Source: Delphinapterus leucas
Taxonomy: Eukaryota; Chordata; Mammalia; Artiodactyla; Monodontidae
Assembly: GCF_002288925.2 (NCBI RefSeq)
Contig: NW_022098050.1
Span: 9,240,194-9,304,193 of the forward strand
Length of the DNA: 64,000 bases
Reading direction: 5' to 3'
The notes beneath the pieces were generated by a model. The model was not told the origin of the DNA and made no database searches. It saw only the letters and a program-made list of their open reading frames with translations. The stretch's first letter is position 1, and each line of letters begins with the position of its first letter. Positions 24,885-36,221 of the stretch are shown piece after piece. A program made the translations under genes and the position numbers.

Positions 24885-27800
24885 CTAGGTTCCACATACC
24901 TGCATATGATATTTGTTTTTCTCTTTCTGACGTACTTCACTCTGTATGACAGTCTCTATATCCATCCATGTCTCAACAAAAATGACTCAATTTCGTTCCT
25001 TTTTATGGCTGAGTAATATTCTATTGTACATACGTATGACAACTTCTTTATCCATTCGTCTGTTGTTGGGCATTTAGGTTGCTTCCATGACCTGGCTATT
25101 GTAAATAGTGCTGCAGTGAACACTGGAGTGCATGTGTCTATTTGAATTATGGTTTTCTTTGGGTATATGCCCAGTAGTGGGATTGCTGGATCATATGGTA
25201 AGTCTATTTTTAGTTTTTTAAGGAACCTCCATACTGTTCTCCATAGTGGCTGTATCAATTTACATTCCCACCAACAGTGCAAGAGGGTTCCCTTTTCTCC
25301 ACACCCTCTCCAGCATTTGTTGTTTGTAGATTTCCTGATGATGCCCATTCTAACTGGTGTGAGGTGATACCTCACTGTAGTTTTGATTTGCATTTCTCTA
25401 ATAATTAGTGATGTTGAGCAGCATTTCATGTGCTTCTTGGCCATCTGTATGTCTTCTTTGGAGAAATGTCTATTTAGGTCTTCTGCCCATTTTTGGACTG
25501 GGTTGTTTGTTTCTTTAATATTGAGCTGCATGAGCTGTTTATATATTTTGGAGATTCATCCTTTGTCCGTTGAGTCGTTTGCAAATATTTTCTCCCATTC
25601 TGAGGGTTGTCTTTTCATCTTGTTTATGGTTTCCTTTGCTGTGCAAAAGCTTTGAAGTTTCATTAGGTCCCATTTGTTTATTTTTATTTCCATTCCTCTA
25701 GGAGGTGGATCAAAAAAGATCTTGCTGTGATTTATGTCAAAGAGTGTTCTTCCGATGTTTTCCTCTAAGAGTTTTATAGTGTCCGGTCTTACATTTAGGC
25801 CTCGAATCCATTTTGAGTTTATTTTTGTGTATGGTGTTAGGGAGTGTTCTAATTTCATTCTTTTATATGTAGCTGTCCAGTTTTCCCAGCACCACTTATT
25901 GAAGAGACTGTCTTTTCTCCATTGTATATCTTTGCCTCCTTTGTCACAGATGAGTTGACCATAGGTGTGTGGGTTTATCTCTGGGCTTTCTATCTTGTTC
26001 CATTGATCTATGTTTCTGTTTTTGTGCCAGTACCATATTGTGTTGATTACTGTAGCTTTGTAGTATAGTCTGAAGTCAGGGAGTCTGATTCCTCCAGCTC
26101 CGTTTTTTTCTCTTAAGACTGCTTTGGCTATTCCGGGTCTTTTGTGTCTCCATACAAATTTTAAGATGATTTGTTCTTGTTTTGTAAAAAATGCCATTGG
26201 TAATTTGATAGGGATTGCATTGAATCTGTAGATTGCTTTGGGTAGTATAGTCATTTTAACAATACTGATTCTTCCAATCCAAGAATATGGTATATCTCTC
26301 CATCTGTTGGTATCATCTTTAATTTCTTTCATCAGTGTGTTATAGTTTTCTGCATACAGGTCTTTTGTCTCCCTAGGTAGGTTTATTCCTAGGTATATTA
26401 TTCTTTTTGTTGCAGTGGTAAATGGGAGTGTTTCCATAATTTCTATTTCAGATTTTTCATCATTAGTGTATAGGAATGCAAGAGATTTCTGTGCATTAAT
26501 TTTGTATCCTTCAACTTTACCAAATTCATTGATTAGCTCTAGTAGTTTTCTGGTGGCATTTTTAGGATTCTCTATGTCTAGTATCATGTCATCTGCAAAC
26601 AGTGACAGTTTTGCTTCTTCTTTTCCAGTTCGTATTCCTTTTATTTCTTTTTTCTCTCTGTTTGCCGTGGCTTGGACTTTCAAAACTATGTTGAATAATA
26701 GTGGCAAGAGTGGGCATCCTTGTCTTGTTCCTGATCTTAGAGGGAATGCTTTCAGTTTTTCACCATTGAGAATGACGTTTGCTGTGGGTTTGTCGTACAT
26801 GGCCTTTATTATGTTGAGGTAAGTTCCTTCTGTGCCTACTTTCTGGAGAGTTTTTATCATAAATGGGTGTTGAATTTTGTCAAAAGCCTTTTCTGCGTGT
26901 ATTGAGATGATCATATGGTTTTTATTCTTCAGTTTGTTAATATGGTGTATCACATTGATTGATTTGTGTATATTGAAGAATCCTTGCATCCCTGGGATAA
27001 ATCCCACTTGATCGTGTTGTATGATCGTTTTAATGTGTTGTTGGATTCTGTTTGGTAGTATTTTGTTGAGGATTTTTGCATCTGTATTCATGAGTGATAT
27101 TGGCCTGTAATTTTCTTTTTTTGTAGTATCTTTGTCTGGTTTTGGTGTCAAGGTGATGGTGGCCTCATAGAATGAGTTTGGGAGTGTTCCTTCCTTTGCA
27201 AATTTTTGGAAGAGTTTGAGAAGAATGGGTGTTAGCTCTTCTCTAAATGTTTGATAGAATTCACCTGTGAAGCCATCTGGTCCTGGACTTTTGTTTGTTG
27301 GAAGATTTTTAATCACAGTTTCAATTTCATTACTTGTGATTGGTCTGTTCATATTTTCTATTTCTTCCTGGTTCAGTCTTGGAAGGTTATACCTTTCTAA
27401 GAATTTGTCCATTTCTTCCTGGTTGTCCATTTTATTGGCATAGAGTTGCTTGTAGTAGTCTCTTAGGATGCTCTGTATTTCTGCAGTGTCTGTTGTAACT
27501 TCTCCTTTTTCATTTCTAATTTTATTGATTTGAGTCCTCTCCCTCTTTTTCTTGATGAGTCTGGCTGATGGTTTATCAATTTTGTTTATCTTCTCAAGGA
27601 ACCAGCTTTTAGTTTTATTGATCTTTGCTATTGTTTTCTTTGTTTCTATTTCATTTATTTCTGCTCTGATCTTTATGATTTCTTTCCTTCTGCTAACTTT
27701 GGGTTTTGTTTGTTCTTCTTTCTCTAGTTCCTTTAGGTGTAAGTTTATATTGTTTATTTGTGATTTTTCTTGTTTCTTGAGGTACGCTTGTATAGCTATA

Positions 27801-28689
27801 AACTTCCCTCTCAGAACTGCTTTTACTGCATCCCATAGGTTTTGGATCATTGTGTTTTCATTGTCATTTGTCTCTAGGTATTTTTTGATTTCCTCTCTGA
27901 TTTCTTCAGTGATCTCTTGGTTATTTAGTAACGTATTGTTTAGCCTCCATGTGTTTGTGTTTTTTACGTTTTTTCCCTGTAATTCATTTCTGATCTCATA
28001 GCGTTGTGGTCAGAAAAGATGCTTGATATTTCAATTTTCTTAAATTTCCTGAGGCTTGATTTGTGACCCAAGATGTGATCTATCCTGGAGAATGTTCCGT
28101 GTGCACTTGAGAAGAAAGTGTGATCTGCTGTTTTTGGATGGAACGTCCTATAAATATCAATTAAATTTATCTGGTGTATTGTGTCATTTAAAGCTTCTGT
28201 TTCCTTATTTATTTTCATTTTGGGTGATCTGTCCATTGGTGTAAGTAAGGTGTTAAAGTCCCCCACTATTACTGTGTTACTGTCGATTTTCTCTTTTATA
28301 GCTGTTAGCAATTGCCTTATGTATTGAGGTGCTCCAATGTTGGGTGCATATATATTTATAATTGTTGTATCCTCTTCTTGGATCGATGCCTTGATCATTA
28401 TGTAGTGTCCTTCCTTGTGTCTCATAACATTCTTTATTTTAAAGTCTAATTTATCTGATATGAGTATTGCTACTCCAGCTTTCTTTTGATTTCCGTTTGC
28501 ATGGAGTATCTTTTTCCATCCCCTCACTTTCAGTCTGTATGTGTCCCTAGGTCTGAAGTGGGTCTCTTGTAGACAGCATATATATGGGTCTTGTTTTTGT
28601 ATCCATTCAGCAAGCCTGTGTCTTTTGGTTGGAGCATTTAATGCATTCACATTTAAGGTAATTATCGATATGTATGTTCCTATGACCAT
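24885..28689 (-). pseudogene. L1 ORF2 (endonuclease / reverse transcriptase), inactivated
   Basis: ORF2p nicks target DNA and reverse-transcribes L1 RNA at the nick. Reading starts at MVIGTYISI (28689). The endonuclease domain keeps its key motifs: LNVNAL, QETHF, VGDFN, RIDHIL and SDHNA. The loss of one A in a homopolymer near 27970 shifts the frame, ending the first part at 27964. The second frame runs 27850-25556 with SPGPDGF, RQGCPL and the FADD box. Palm motif A reads SIHAEKAFD, where Asp is expected instead of His (codon at 26897-26899). An in-frame TGA at 25556-25558 interrupts it. The same frame then continues from 25555 through the Cys-rich [17 protein letters not shown] segment. One more frameshift occurs close to the C terminus near 24980. 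Expected length is about 1270 residues. Confidence 0.93.
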
Positions 28690-28752
28690 TTTCTTAGTTG
28701 TTTTGGGTTTGTTTTTGTAGGTCCTTTTCTTCTCTTGTGTTTCCCATCCCAC

Positions 28753-29628
28753 TTAGAGAAGTTCCTTTAGCATTTGTTGTAGAGCTGGTTTGTTGGTGCT
28801 AAATTGTCTTAGCTTTTGCTTGTCTGTAAAGCTTTTGATTTCTCCATCGAACCTGAATGAGATCCTTGCTGGGTAGAGTAATCTTGGTTGTAGTTTCTTC
28901 CCTTTCATCACTTTAAGTATATCATGCCACTCCCTTCTGGCTTGCAGAGTTCCTTATGGGAGTTCCCTTGTATGTTATTTGTCGTTTTTCCCTTGCTGCT
29001 TTCAATAATTTTTCTTTTTGTTTAATTTTTGCCAATTTGATTACTTTGTGTCTCGGCTTGTTTCTCCTTGGGTTTTCCTGTATGGGACTCACTGCGCTTC
29101 CTGGACTTGGGTGGCTATTTCCTTTCCCATGTTAGGGAAGTTTTCGACTATAATCTCTTCAAATATTTTCTCTGGTCCTTTCTCTCTCTTGTCTCCTTCT
29201 GGGACCCCTATAATGTGAATGTTGTTGCGTTTAATGTTGTCCCAGAGGTCTCTTAGGCTGTCTTCATTTCTTTTCATTGTTTTTTCTTTAGTCTGTTCTG
29301 CAGCAGTGAATTCCATCATTCTGTCTTCCAGGTCACTTATCCGTTTTTCTGCCTCAGTTATTCTGCTATTGATTCCTTCTAGTGTAGTTTTCATTTCAGT
29401 TATTGTATTGTTCATCTTTTTGTTCTTTAATTCTTCTAGGTCTTTGTTAAATATTTCTTGCATCTTCTCGATCTTTGCCTCCATTCTTTTTCCGAGGTCC
29501 TGGATCATCTTCACCATCATTATTCTGAATTCTTTTTCTGGAAGGTTGCCTATTTCCACTTCATTTAGTTGTTTTTCTGGGGTTTTATCTTGTTCCTTCA
29601 TCTGGTATATAGTCCTCTGCCTTTTCAT
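28753..29628 (-). pseudogene. L1 ORF1 (RNA-binding chaperone), inactivated
   Basis: ORF1p is the trimeric nucleic-acid chaperone that packages L1 RNA. The start is the ATG at 29628 (MKRQRTIYQMK). The first half is rich in Glu/Lys heptads (coiled coil), followed by the RRM-like WDNIKRNNIHIIGVPEG. The frame ends at a TGA at 29091-29089 after VQEAQ, where Arg is expected, and a second stop follows soon after. The expected stop lies at 28753-28755, giving 291 codons, so the net frame is conserved. ORF1 stops about 60 nt before the ORF2 start, the normal L1 layout. Confidence 0.9.
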
Positions 29629-30421
29629 CTTGTTTATCTTTCTGTGAATGTGTGTTTTGTTCCGAAGGCTGCAGGACTGTAGTTCTTCTTCTGCTGTCTG
29701 CCCTCTGGTGGATGAGCCTATCTAAGAGGCTTGATGGGAGGGACTGGTGGTGGGTAGAGCTGACTGTTGCTCTGGTGGGCAGAGCTCAGTAAAACTTTAA
29801 CCCACTTGACTGTTGATGGGCGGGGCTGGGTTCCCTCCCTGTTGGTTGTTTGGCCTGAGGCAACCCAACACTGGAGCCTATCTGGGCTCTTTGTTGGGGC
29901 TAATAAACTCTGGGAGGGCTCACGCCAAGGAGTACTTCCCAGAACTTCTGCTGCCAGTGTCCTTGTCCTCACGGTGAGCCATAGCCACACCCCGCCTCTG
30001 CAGGAACCCCCCAACGCTAGCAGGTAGGTCTGGTTCAGTCTTCCCCAGGGTCGCTGCTCCTTCCCCTGGGTCCTGATGCGCACACTACTTTGTGTGCGCC
30101 CTCCAAGAGTGGAGTCTCTGTTTTCCCCAGTCTTGTCGAAGTCCTGCAATCAATTCCCACTAGGCTTCAAAGTCTGATTCTCTAGGAATTCCTCCTCCCG
30201 TTGCCGGACCCCCAGTTTGGGAAGCCTGACATGGGGCTCAGTGATTGCGCCCCTCCTACCGTCTCCTTGTGGCTTCTCCTTTGTCTTTGGATATGGGGTA
30301 TCTTTTTTGGTGAGCTCCAGTGTCTTCCTGTGGATGACTGTCCAGCAGCTAGTTGTGATTCTGGTGTTTTTGCAAGAGGGAGTGAGAGCACGTCCTTCTA
30401 CTCCGCCATCTTGGTTCCACC
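29629..30421 (-). promoter_or_regulatory. L1 5' UTR with internal promoter region
   Basis: About 790 bp of GC-richer sequence lies before ORF1. It begins (minus strand) GGTGGAACCAAGATGGCGGA. The AAGATGGCGG core is a YY1-type site, as known at the start of L1 5' UTRs, and it supports an intact 5' end. Confidence 0.8.
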
Positions 30422-30433
30422 TATTTGTAGACT
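30422..30433. repeat. Target-site duplication, right copy
   Basis: It is identical to 23710-23721. The following bases TTAAA complete the TTTT/AA-type nick site. Confidence 0.9.
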
Positions 30434-30465
30434 TTTAAATGATGGCCATTCTGACAGGTGTGACT
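30434..30465 (-). mobile_element. L1 3' fragment, right remnant
   Basis: This short stretch continues the L1 fragment interrupted at 23709. In L1 the order is GTAGA, then TGATGGCCATTCTGAC, then GGTGTGA. Confidence 0.75.
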
Positions 30466-30511
30466 GATTAATCTGTATTAGATTGGTTTTCCTCTTTATG
30501 GGTTGTAATTT

Positions 30512-30718
30512 TTTTTTCTTTTTTGGCGGTACTCGGGCCTCTCACTGCTGTGGCCTCTCCCGTTGCAGAGCACAGGCTCCGGATGCGCAGGCTCAGTGGC
30601 CATGGCTCACGGGCCCAGCCGCTCTGCGGCATGTGGGATCCTTCTGGACCGGGGCACGAACCCATGTCCCCTGCATCAGCAGGCGGGCTCTCAACCACTG
30701 TGCCACGAGGGAAGCCCC
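30512..30718 (-). mobile_element. CHR-2-like SINE with 12-bp target duplication
   Basis: GGGTTGTAATTT lies at 30500-30511 and 30719-30730. The element interrupts the outer L1 5' region. Confidence 0.95.
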
Positions 30719-31480
30719 GGGTTGTAATTTCTTGGTTGCATGGTAGATAGTGTTAATTTTGTCTTGCTGGTGTCTGGATATCATTATTTTTGAACTTTGT
30801 TCTGGGATGCAATTCAGCTAATTGGAAATAGTTTGATCATTTTGAGGCTTGCTTGTACACTTTGTTAGCTGGGAACAGAGCAGCCTTTAGTCTTGGGCTA
30901 ATTTTGCTCAACTATTGAGGTGATAATTCTTCTGAGGACTCTTCCCGATGCTCCTTGTTTTATGAGGTTTTTCCACTCTGACTTGTGGGAACAGTAACTA
31001 TTTTTGGCACTGTTTGAGCCCAGTAGATTTTTCCACTTGTTTTTTTCAGGTTATTCTAGGGCAACTTCTTCGTCTTCGTGTGCTCATTGTTACTCATCTG
31101 AGGACTCAAGGGGGAACCTATACAGACCTCTGGAGGGCTCTCTACAGCTCCCTTCTCTGTCATTTCTTGCCTTGTGTGTGCTCTAGCTGCCTTGGCTTAC
31201 CCAAATTCCAAGCTCCTTCTTTTTGACTCTGGGAGACTGCACTTTGACTGCATTCCTTTGCCTCTGCCTTTACATGGAAACTCACCCCAAACAGTAAGCT
31301 GGGGGCAATCATAGGAATTACCTCATGTATTTTTGCTCTTTCAGGGATCACTGCCCTTTATTGCTTGTTGTCCAGTGTCTAAAAATATTGTTTCACATAT
31401 TTTTCTTGGTTTATTAAGATGGCAGGGTAAATATGATCCCCTTTATTCTGTTTTTGCCAGAGGAAGAAATCCTTAATAAA

Positions 31481-32262
31481 TCTGTAGTTTTGATTTTGTG
31501 TTTGTTTTAAATCTGCTTATGTAGAATACTTGGTAAAGGACAGTTCTTAATTTATCTTTACCCCAGGAATGTCTTTTTGCTTAAATTGTATAGTATGTGA
31601 GGTATAGAGTAATGTACCATGAAAGGGAGTAAGGAATGGTGCAGGAGTGAAAGAATTTAGATCAGGTGTCACATAGAGTCAGTGTCCTTTACATAGACAC
31701 AAATATTTCTAGTTTTGAGGCCATACATTTAATTTATGCTTAATGCATGCTTTAGTCCAGGGCTTTCCACCTCCTTTCCATGGAACACTGTTGCCCCACT
31801 AGGGTTTAATTACTTTTGCACAACAAAACGAGTTCTATGGACCAAGCGTATTTAGGAAATTCTAGCATAAATAAAGTTTATCTCTATTTTAGCACTTCTC
31901 AAAAACTAGTAATGTGCTAATAAATGCTAGGAATGTCCAATGAACTAATATAGACTTAGTCACTGTACTTTTGTGATCCTTTTCTGAAAATCGTTAGAGA
32001 TGTGTCATTATTAAATGTTCATGGATATTTTAATAATATCTAAAAAGGATGTATTTAATAACCTGAGTGAATTCAAGAACTCATTTTTAATAAGTGTTGA
32101 TTTCTCTTAATGGGTATTTAGGTTGTTTTCAATCTTATGTTAGTACATACAATCTTGTATATGTGTTATTTTATACAGTGTATATGTTTATTTGTAGGAA
32201 TAATTCTTAGATTTGCTTAGTTAAAAGGGGATGAACATATACACATAAACAGTATACACATA
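31481..32262. other. Intronic DNA, unassigned
   Basis: AT-rich. No family or exon recognised. Confidence 0.5.
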
Positions 32263-34410
32263 CTGGCACACCTTGTTTTATTATACCTTGCTTAATTGCG
32301 CTTCACAGTTATTGTGTTTACCAGTTGAAGGTTTGTAGCAACCCTGCTTTGAACAAGTCTGTCAGTGCCATTTTTCCAACAGCATATGCTCACTTTGTGT
32401 CTCTGTCACATTTTGGTAATTATCTCAGTATTTCAAATCTTGTCATTATTTGTTGTGGTGTTCAGTGATCTTTGATGTTACTATTGTAATTATTTTGAGG
32501 TTCCACAAACCATGCCCATATAGGACAGTGAAATTAATAAATCTCTGTGTTGTAACTGCCCCATCTCTCACCCTCGGGCCTCCCCATAACCTGAGAAACA
32601 ACAATATTAGACCAATTAATAATCCTACAGTGGCCTCTAATTGTTCAAGTGAAAGGAAGAGTAGCATGGCTCTCACTTTAAATCAAAAGCTAGAAATGAT
32701 TAAGCTTAGTGAGGAAGGCACTTCAAAAGCTGCAATAGGCCAAAAGCTAGGCCTGTTGCACCAAACAGCCAAATTGTGAAGATAAAGGAAAAGCTCTTGA
32801 AGGAAATTAAAAGTGCTACTCCAGTGAACACACTGGATATAATAAGATAGCATAATAACCTTATTGCTGATACGGAGAAAGTTTTTGTGGTCTGGATCAT
32901 ACCAGCCACAGCATTCCCCTAAGCCAAAGCCTAATCCAGAGCAAGGCCCTCTCTCAATTCTGTGAAGACTGAGGGAGATGAGGAAGCTGCAGAAGAAAAG
33001 CTTGAAACTAGCAGAGGTTGGTTCGTGAGGTTTAAGGAAAGAAATCATCTCCAGAATATAGAAGTGCAAGGTGAAGCCACAAGTCCTGATGTAGAAGCTG
33101 CAAGTTATCCAGAAGATCCAGCTAAGATAATTTATGAAGGTGGCCACACTAAACACTAGGTTTTCAATGTAGATGGAACAGCCTTCTATTGGAAGATTTC
33201 ATCTAGGACTTTCACAGCTAGGGAGAAGTAGTCAATGTCTGGCTTCAGAGCTTCAAAGATCAGGCTGACTCTCTCGTTAGGGGCTGTTGTAGCTGGTGAC
33301 TTTCAGTTGAAGCCAGTGCTCACTTACCATTCCAAAAATCCTAGGGGCCTTTAGAATTATGTTAAATCTACTCTGCCTCTGCTCTGTAAATGGAACAGCA
33401 AAGCCTAGGTGACAGCACACCTGTTTATAACATGATTTACTGAATATTTTAAGCCCACTGTTGAGAACTACTGCTCCTTCCTTTCAAAATATTACATGTC
33501 GTTGACAGTGCACCTGGTCACCCAAGAACTCTGATGGAGATGTACAATGAGATTAATGTTTTCATGCCTACTACTGCAACATCCTTTCTGCAGCCCATGT
33601 ATCGTGGATCTTATTTAAGAAATATATTTCATAAGGCTATAATTGCCATAGATAATGATTCCTCTTACGGATCTGGGCAAAGTCAATGGAAACCTTCTGG
33701 AAAGGATTCCCCATTCTAGATGCCATGAAGAACTTTCATGATTCATGGGAAGAGGTCAAAATATTCAATATCAACATGAACAGGAGTTTGGAAGAAGTTG
33801 ATTCCAACCCTTATGGATGACTTGGAGGGGTTCCAAGACTTCAGTGGAGGAAGGAACTGCAGATGTGGAAATAGCAAGAGAACTAGAATTAGAAGTGGAG
33901 CCTGAATATGTGACTGAGTTGCTACAATCTCATCATAAAATTGTAGTGGATGAGCAAAGAAACTGGTTTCTTGAGATGGAATCTTCTCCTGGTAAAGACG
34001 CTGTGAAGATTGTTGAAATGACAACAAAGGATTTAGAATATTACAGAAACTTAGTTGATAAAGCAGTGGCAGGGTTTTAGAAGATTGAATCCAATTTTGA
34101 AAGAAGTCTTACTGTGGGTAGAATACTATCAAACAGCGTTGTACGCTCCAGAGAAATTGTTCATGAAAGGAAGAGTCAGTCAGTGTGGCAGACTTCATTG
34201 TCTTATTTTAAGAAATTGCCAGAACAACCACCACCTCGATCAGTTAGCAATCAGTAACGTCAAGGTAAGACCCTCCACTGGCAAAAACCGTTTTGACTTA
34301 CTGAAGGCTCAGATGGTGGTTAGCATGTTTTAGCAATAAAGTATTTTTAAATTAAAGTATGTACACTGGTTTTTATTTTAGACATAATGCTATTGCTCAC
34401 TTAATAGACT
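32263..34410 (+). mobile_element. Tigger1 DNA transposon, right end truncated
   Basis: The left terminal repeat (GGCACACCTTGTTTTATTAT) begins just after a TA. The body follows Tigger1 through the transposase gene to GACATAATGCTATTG near 34382. The last roughly 130 bp with the right terminal repeat are missing and are replaced by L1 sequence. It lies in sense orientation to KDM6A. Confidence 0.9.
32630..34323 (+). pseudogene. Tigger1 transposase, inactivated
   Basis: This is a pogo-type cut-and-paste transposase, with an N-terminal CENP-B-like helix-turn-helix domain and a DDE catalytic domain. The usual start codon is GTG here (32630-32632). The HTH part reads ALTLNQKLEMIKLSEEG. The HTH/CENP-B-like part continues with [12 protein letters not shown]. 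The catalytic region keeps FNVDGTAFYW (first Asp) and a DSAPGHPR segment (second Asp). At the third Asp position the sequence reads LQPMYRG, with Tyr and a local deletion. Several frameshifts and stops split the frame. The stop corresponds to TAG at 34321-34323. It resembles the deleted copy at 19515-19906, but no activity is possible. Confidence 0.9.
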
Positions 34411-34414
34411 AAAC

Positions 34415-35440
34415 AAGATAAGAGAGGGAATATATACATCATCTCCATTTCTCCTGCCTCTCTCCTTTATCCTCAAGCAGTCACTAATTGGCTTTTTGTC
34501 ACGTTAGATTGGTTTGTATTTTCTCAAGTTTTATTTAAATGGAATCATATAGTAAGTGGTCTTTTTTTCTGGTTTCTTTCAGCATAATTATTCAGAGATT
34601 CATCTGTGTTGTTGTGTGCATCAATAGTTATTCTCTTTTTTTGCCGAGCAGTAATCTAGTGTATGGATATACTACAGTTTTTTTATCTGTTCATCTATCG
34701 ATGAACTCCTGGTTTGTTTTCTGTTTTTGGCTGTTACAAAGAAAGCTGCTATGAGCATTCTTGTATAAATCTTTGTATAGACTTCTCTTCTCTGGAGTGA
34801 AATGGCTGGATTGTATGGTAGGTGTATGTTTAACTGAATAAACTCCCAAACTGCTTTTCAGAGTGATTGTACCATTTTACATTTCTACCAGCAGTGTGTT
34901 AGAGTTCTCATTATTCCTTATCTTTGCCATTTTGTATGATCACTCTTTAATTTTAGGCATTCTGGTATGTGTGTAGTGGTATCTCCTCATTTGGGTTTTA
35001 ATTTGCATTTCCCTAATGGCTAATGATACTGAGCATCTTTTCATGCTTACCTGCCATTTGTGTATTTTCTTTGAAGTGCCTGTTCAGATATTTTGCCAAT
35101 TTCATAAAAAATTGGGTTGTTTTCTTTTTATTTTAAGAATTCTTTATATATTCTGCAGTCATATGCTCTTCCACTGAGCTATACCCCTGGGAATTCTTTA
35201 TGTATTTTGGTTACAAGTACTTTATCAGATATATGCTTTGCAGTCTGTGGCTTCTTGTCTTTTCATTCTCTTAATAGTATCTTCTAAAGAGTAGAAAATT
35301 TTAATTTTGGTAAAGTTTAATTTATCATTTTTTCCCTCATGTATGTGCCTTTGGTGTCATCTAAGAAATTTTTATATTATTAACGTGTATCTGGTATGTA
35401 TTCCAGATATAGTAGTGTACAGCATTTCCCATTTCTAGAG
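34415..35440 (-). mobile_element. Old L1 3'-half fragment
   Basis: The reversed 3' UTR and distal ORF2 pattern runs across the stretch (CAGAGATTCATCTGTGTTG, TTGCATTTCCCTAATGGC, GAGCATCTTTTCATGC). A tRNA-Cys-derived insertion with its own target duplication sits inside at 35137-35206. Confidence 0.8.
35153..35188 (-). pseudogene. tRNA-Cys(GCA) 5'-half retropseudogene, tailless
   Basis: The minus strand reads the acceptor strand, D arm (GGTATAGCTCAGTGG), anticodon stem and anticodon GCA of tRNA-Cys, and stops right after the anticodon. About 33 of 36 bases match the human tRNA-Cys sequence from memory. The direct repeat GAATTCTTTATATATT / GAATTCTTTATGTATT (one mismatch) lies at 35137-35152 and 35191-35206. 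There is no A-tail and no 3' half, so it cannot be a working tRNA. Confidence 0.88.
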
Positions 35441-36221
35441 TTCATTTTTTTTTTGTAACCTCGTTCTTCCAGAACTCTGAGATAATCCTTACTTTCAGAG
35501 AGGGGATCAGAAAGTTTATCTTGAACAGAACATTAGTTTTTGTTTAGAACTCAGTCTTCATTGGTTTGATACTTGATTTCTAAGCCTACAGCAGATAAAA
35601 AGTACCTTTTCACAAGTGAGACAGGTAATAGACCTCTCTAAGTAGCTATAATTTTCACTACAGGAGCTCTTCCTTTTTATATATTCTATAAAAATTGGAT
35701 TATTATCTGAAAAGCGTTCTTCTGTTTATTTCAAGATCCACTCTTAAAGTGTGCTGGCCCTATATTTGCCCAAGTACAGTGTATATCAAAGTTTATTCTT
35801 ATTTGGAATTAAGTAAAATAATCTTCAAGGATAGAAAGTAGTATCAATTAAAATTACTTTATAGTTGAAAAGTTGAAAACTAAGTTGAAAAGGCATATGG
35901 CACTTTAATTTTTTGACTACATGGCTGTAAGTACTCATCCTTTGCTTTGAAGCAATCTGAAAAGTTGGCAGTAAATCATATAATTATCTCATATAGATGG
36001 ATTATAAAATGCCACAGATGTTCTTAGCTAGTATAATACAAAACAGAAAAGTCTCTATCCCCTTTTCCTCAATCTAAATAATAAATGTAAGGTGGCATAC
36101 ATGCCACCCTTACATTTGAATTCGTAATGCTATACTTTCTTATCTGAGACACACTTTTTTTCCCTTTCCATTTCAAATTTTGGTCCTCTTCTTGTAACCA
36201 AAAGACATTTAAATTTATCTT
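35441..36221. other. Intronic DNA, unassigned
   Basis: No family or exon recognised. Confidence 0.5.

Larger units (their letters stand above)
23722..30421 (-). mobile_element. Nearly full-length L1 with 3' transduction (6.7 kb unit)
   Basis: In the minus direction the unit starts GTGGAACCAAGATGGCGGAG at 30420, runs through 5' UTR, ORF1, ORF2 and a short 3' UTR to about 24678, then about 940 bp of non-L1 sequence, and ends in a 13-base poly(A) at 23735-23723. The direct repeat TATTTGTAGACT lies at 23710-23721 and 30422-30433. On the empty site the nick would be at TTTT/AA, the L1 endonuclease preference. It is the least decayed L1 in the window, but both ORFs are broken. Confidence 0.93.
18003..31480 (-). 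mobile_element. Outer old L1 hosting a nested stack of insertions
   Basis: One diverged L1 can be followed in pieces. 3' UTR pieces lie at 18003-18127 and 18348-18532. ORF2 pieces lie at 18658-18838, 19079-19514 and 19907-20300. ORF1-like sequence lies at about 21800-23035, and 5' UTR-like sequence at about 30466-31480, ending near TTATTAAGATGGCAGGG. Everything between these pieces is later insertion. The outer boundaries are judged by eye. Confidence 0.6.

Noticed and set aside
26415..26822. Open frame of 135 residues on the plus strand
   Set aside because: It lies exactly antisense to the L1 reverse transcriptase frame and has no own similarity; it is a shadow of ORF2.
32683..33156. Minus-strand frame of 157 residues
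   Set aside because: It is the reverse complement of the Tigger1 transposase region and reads hydrophobic nonsense.
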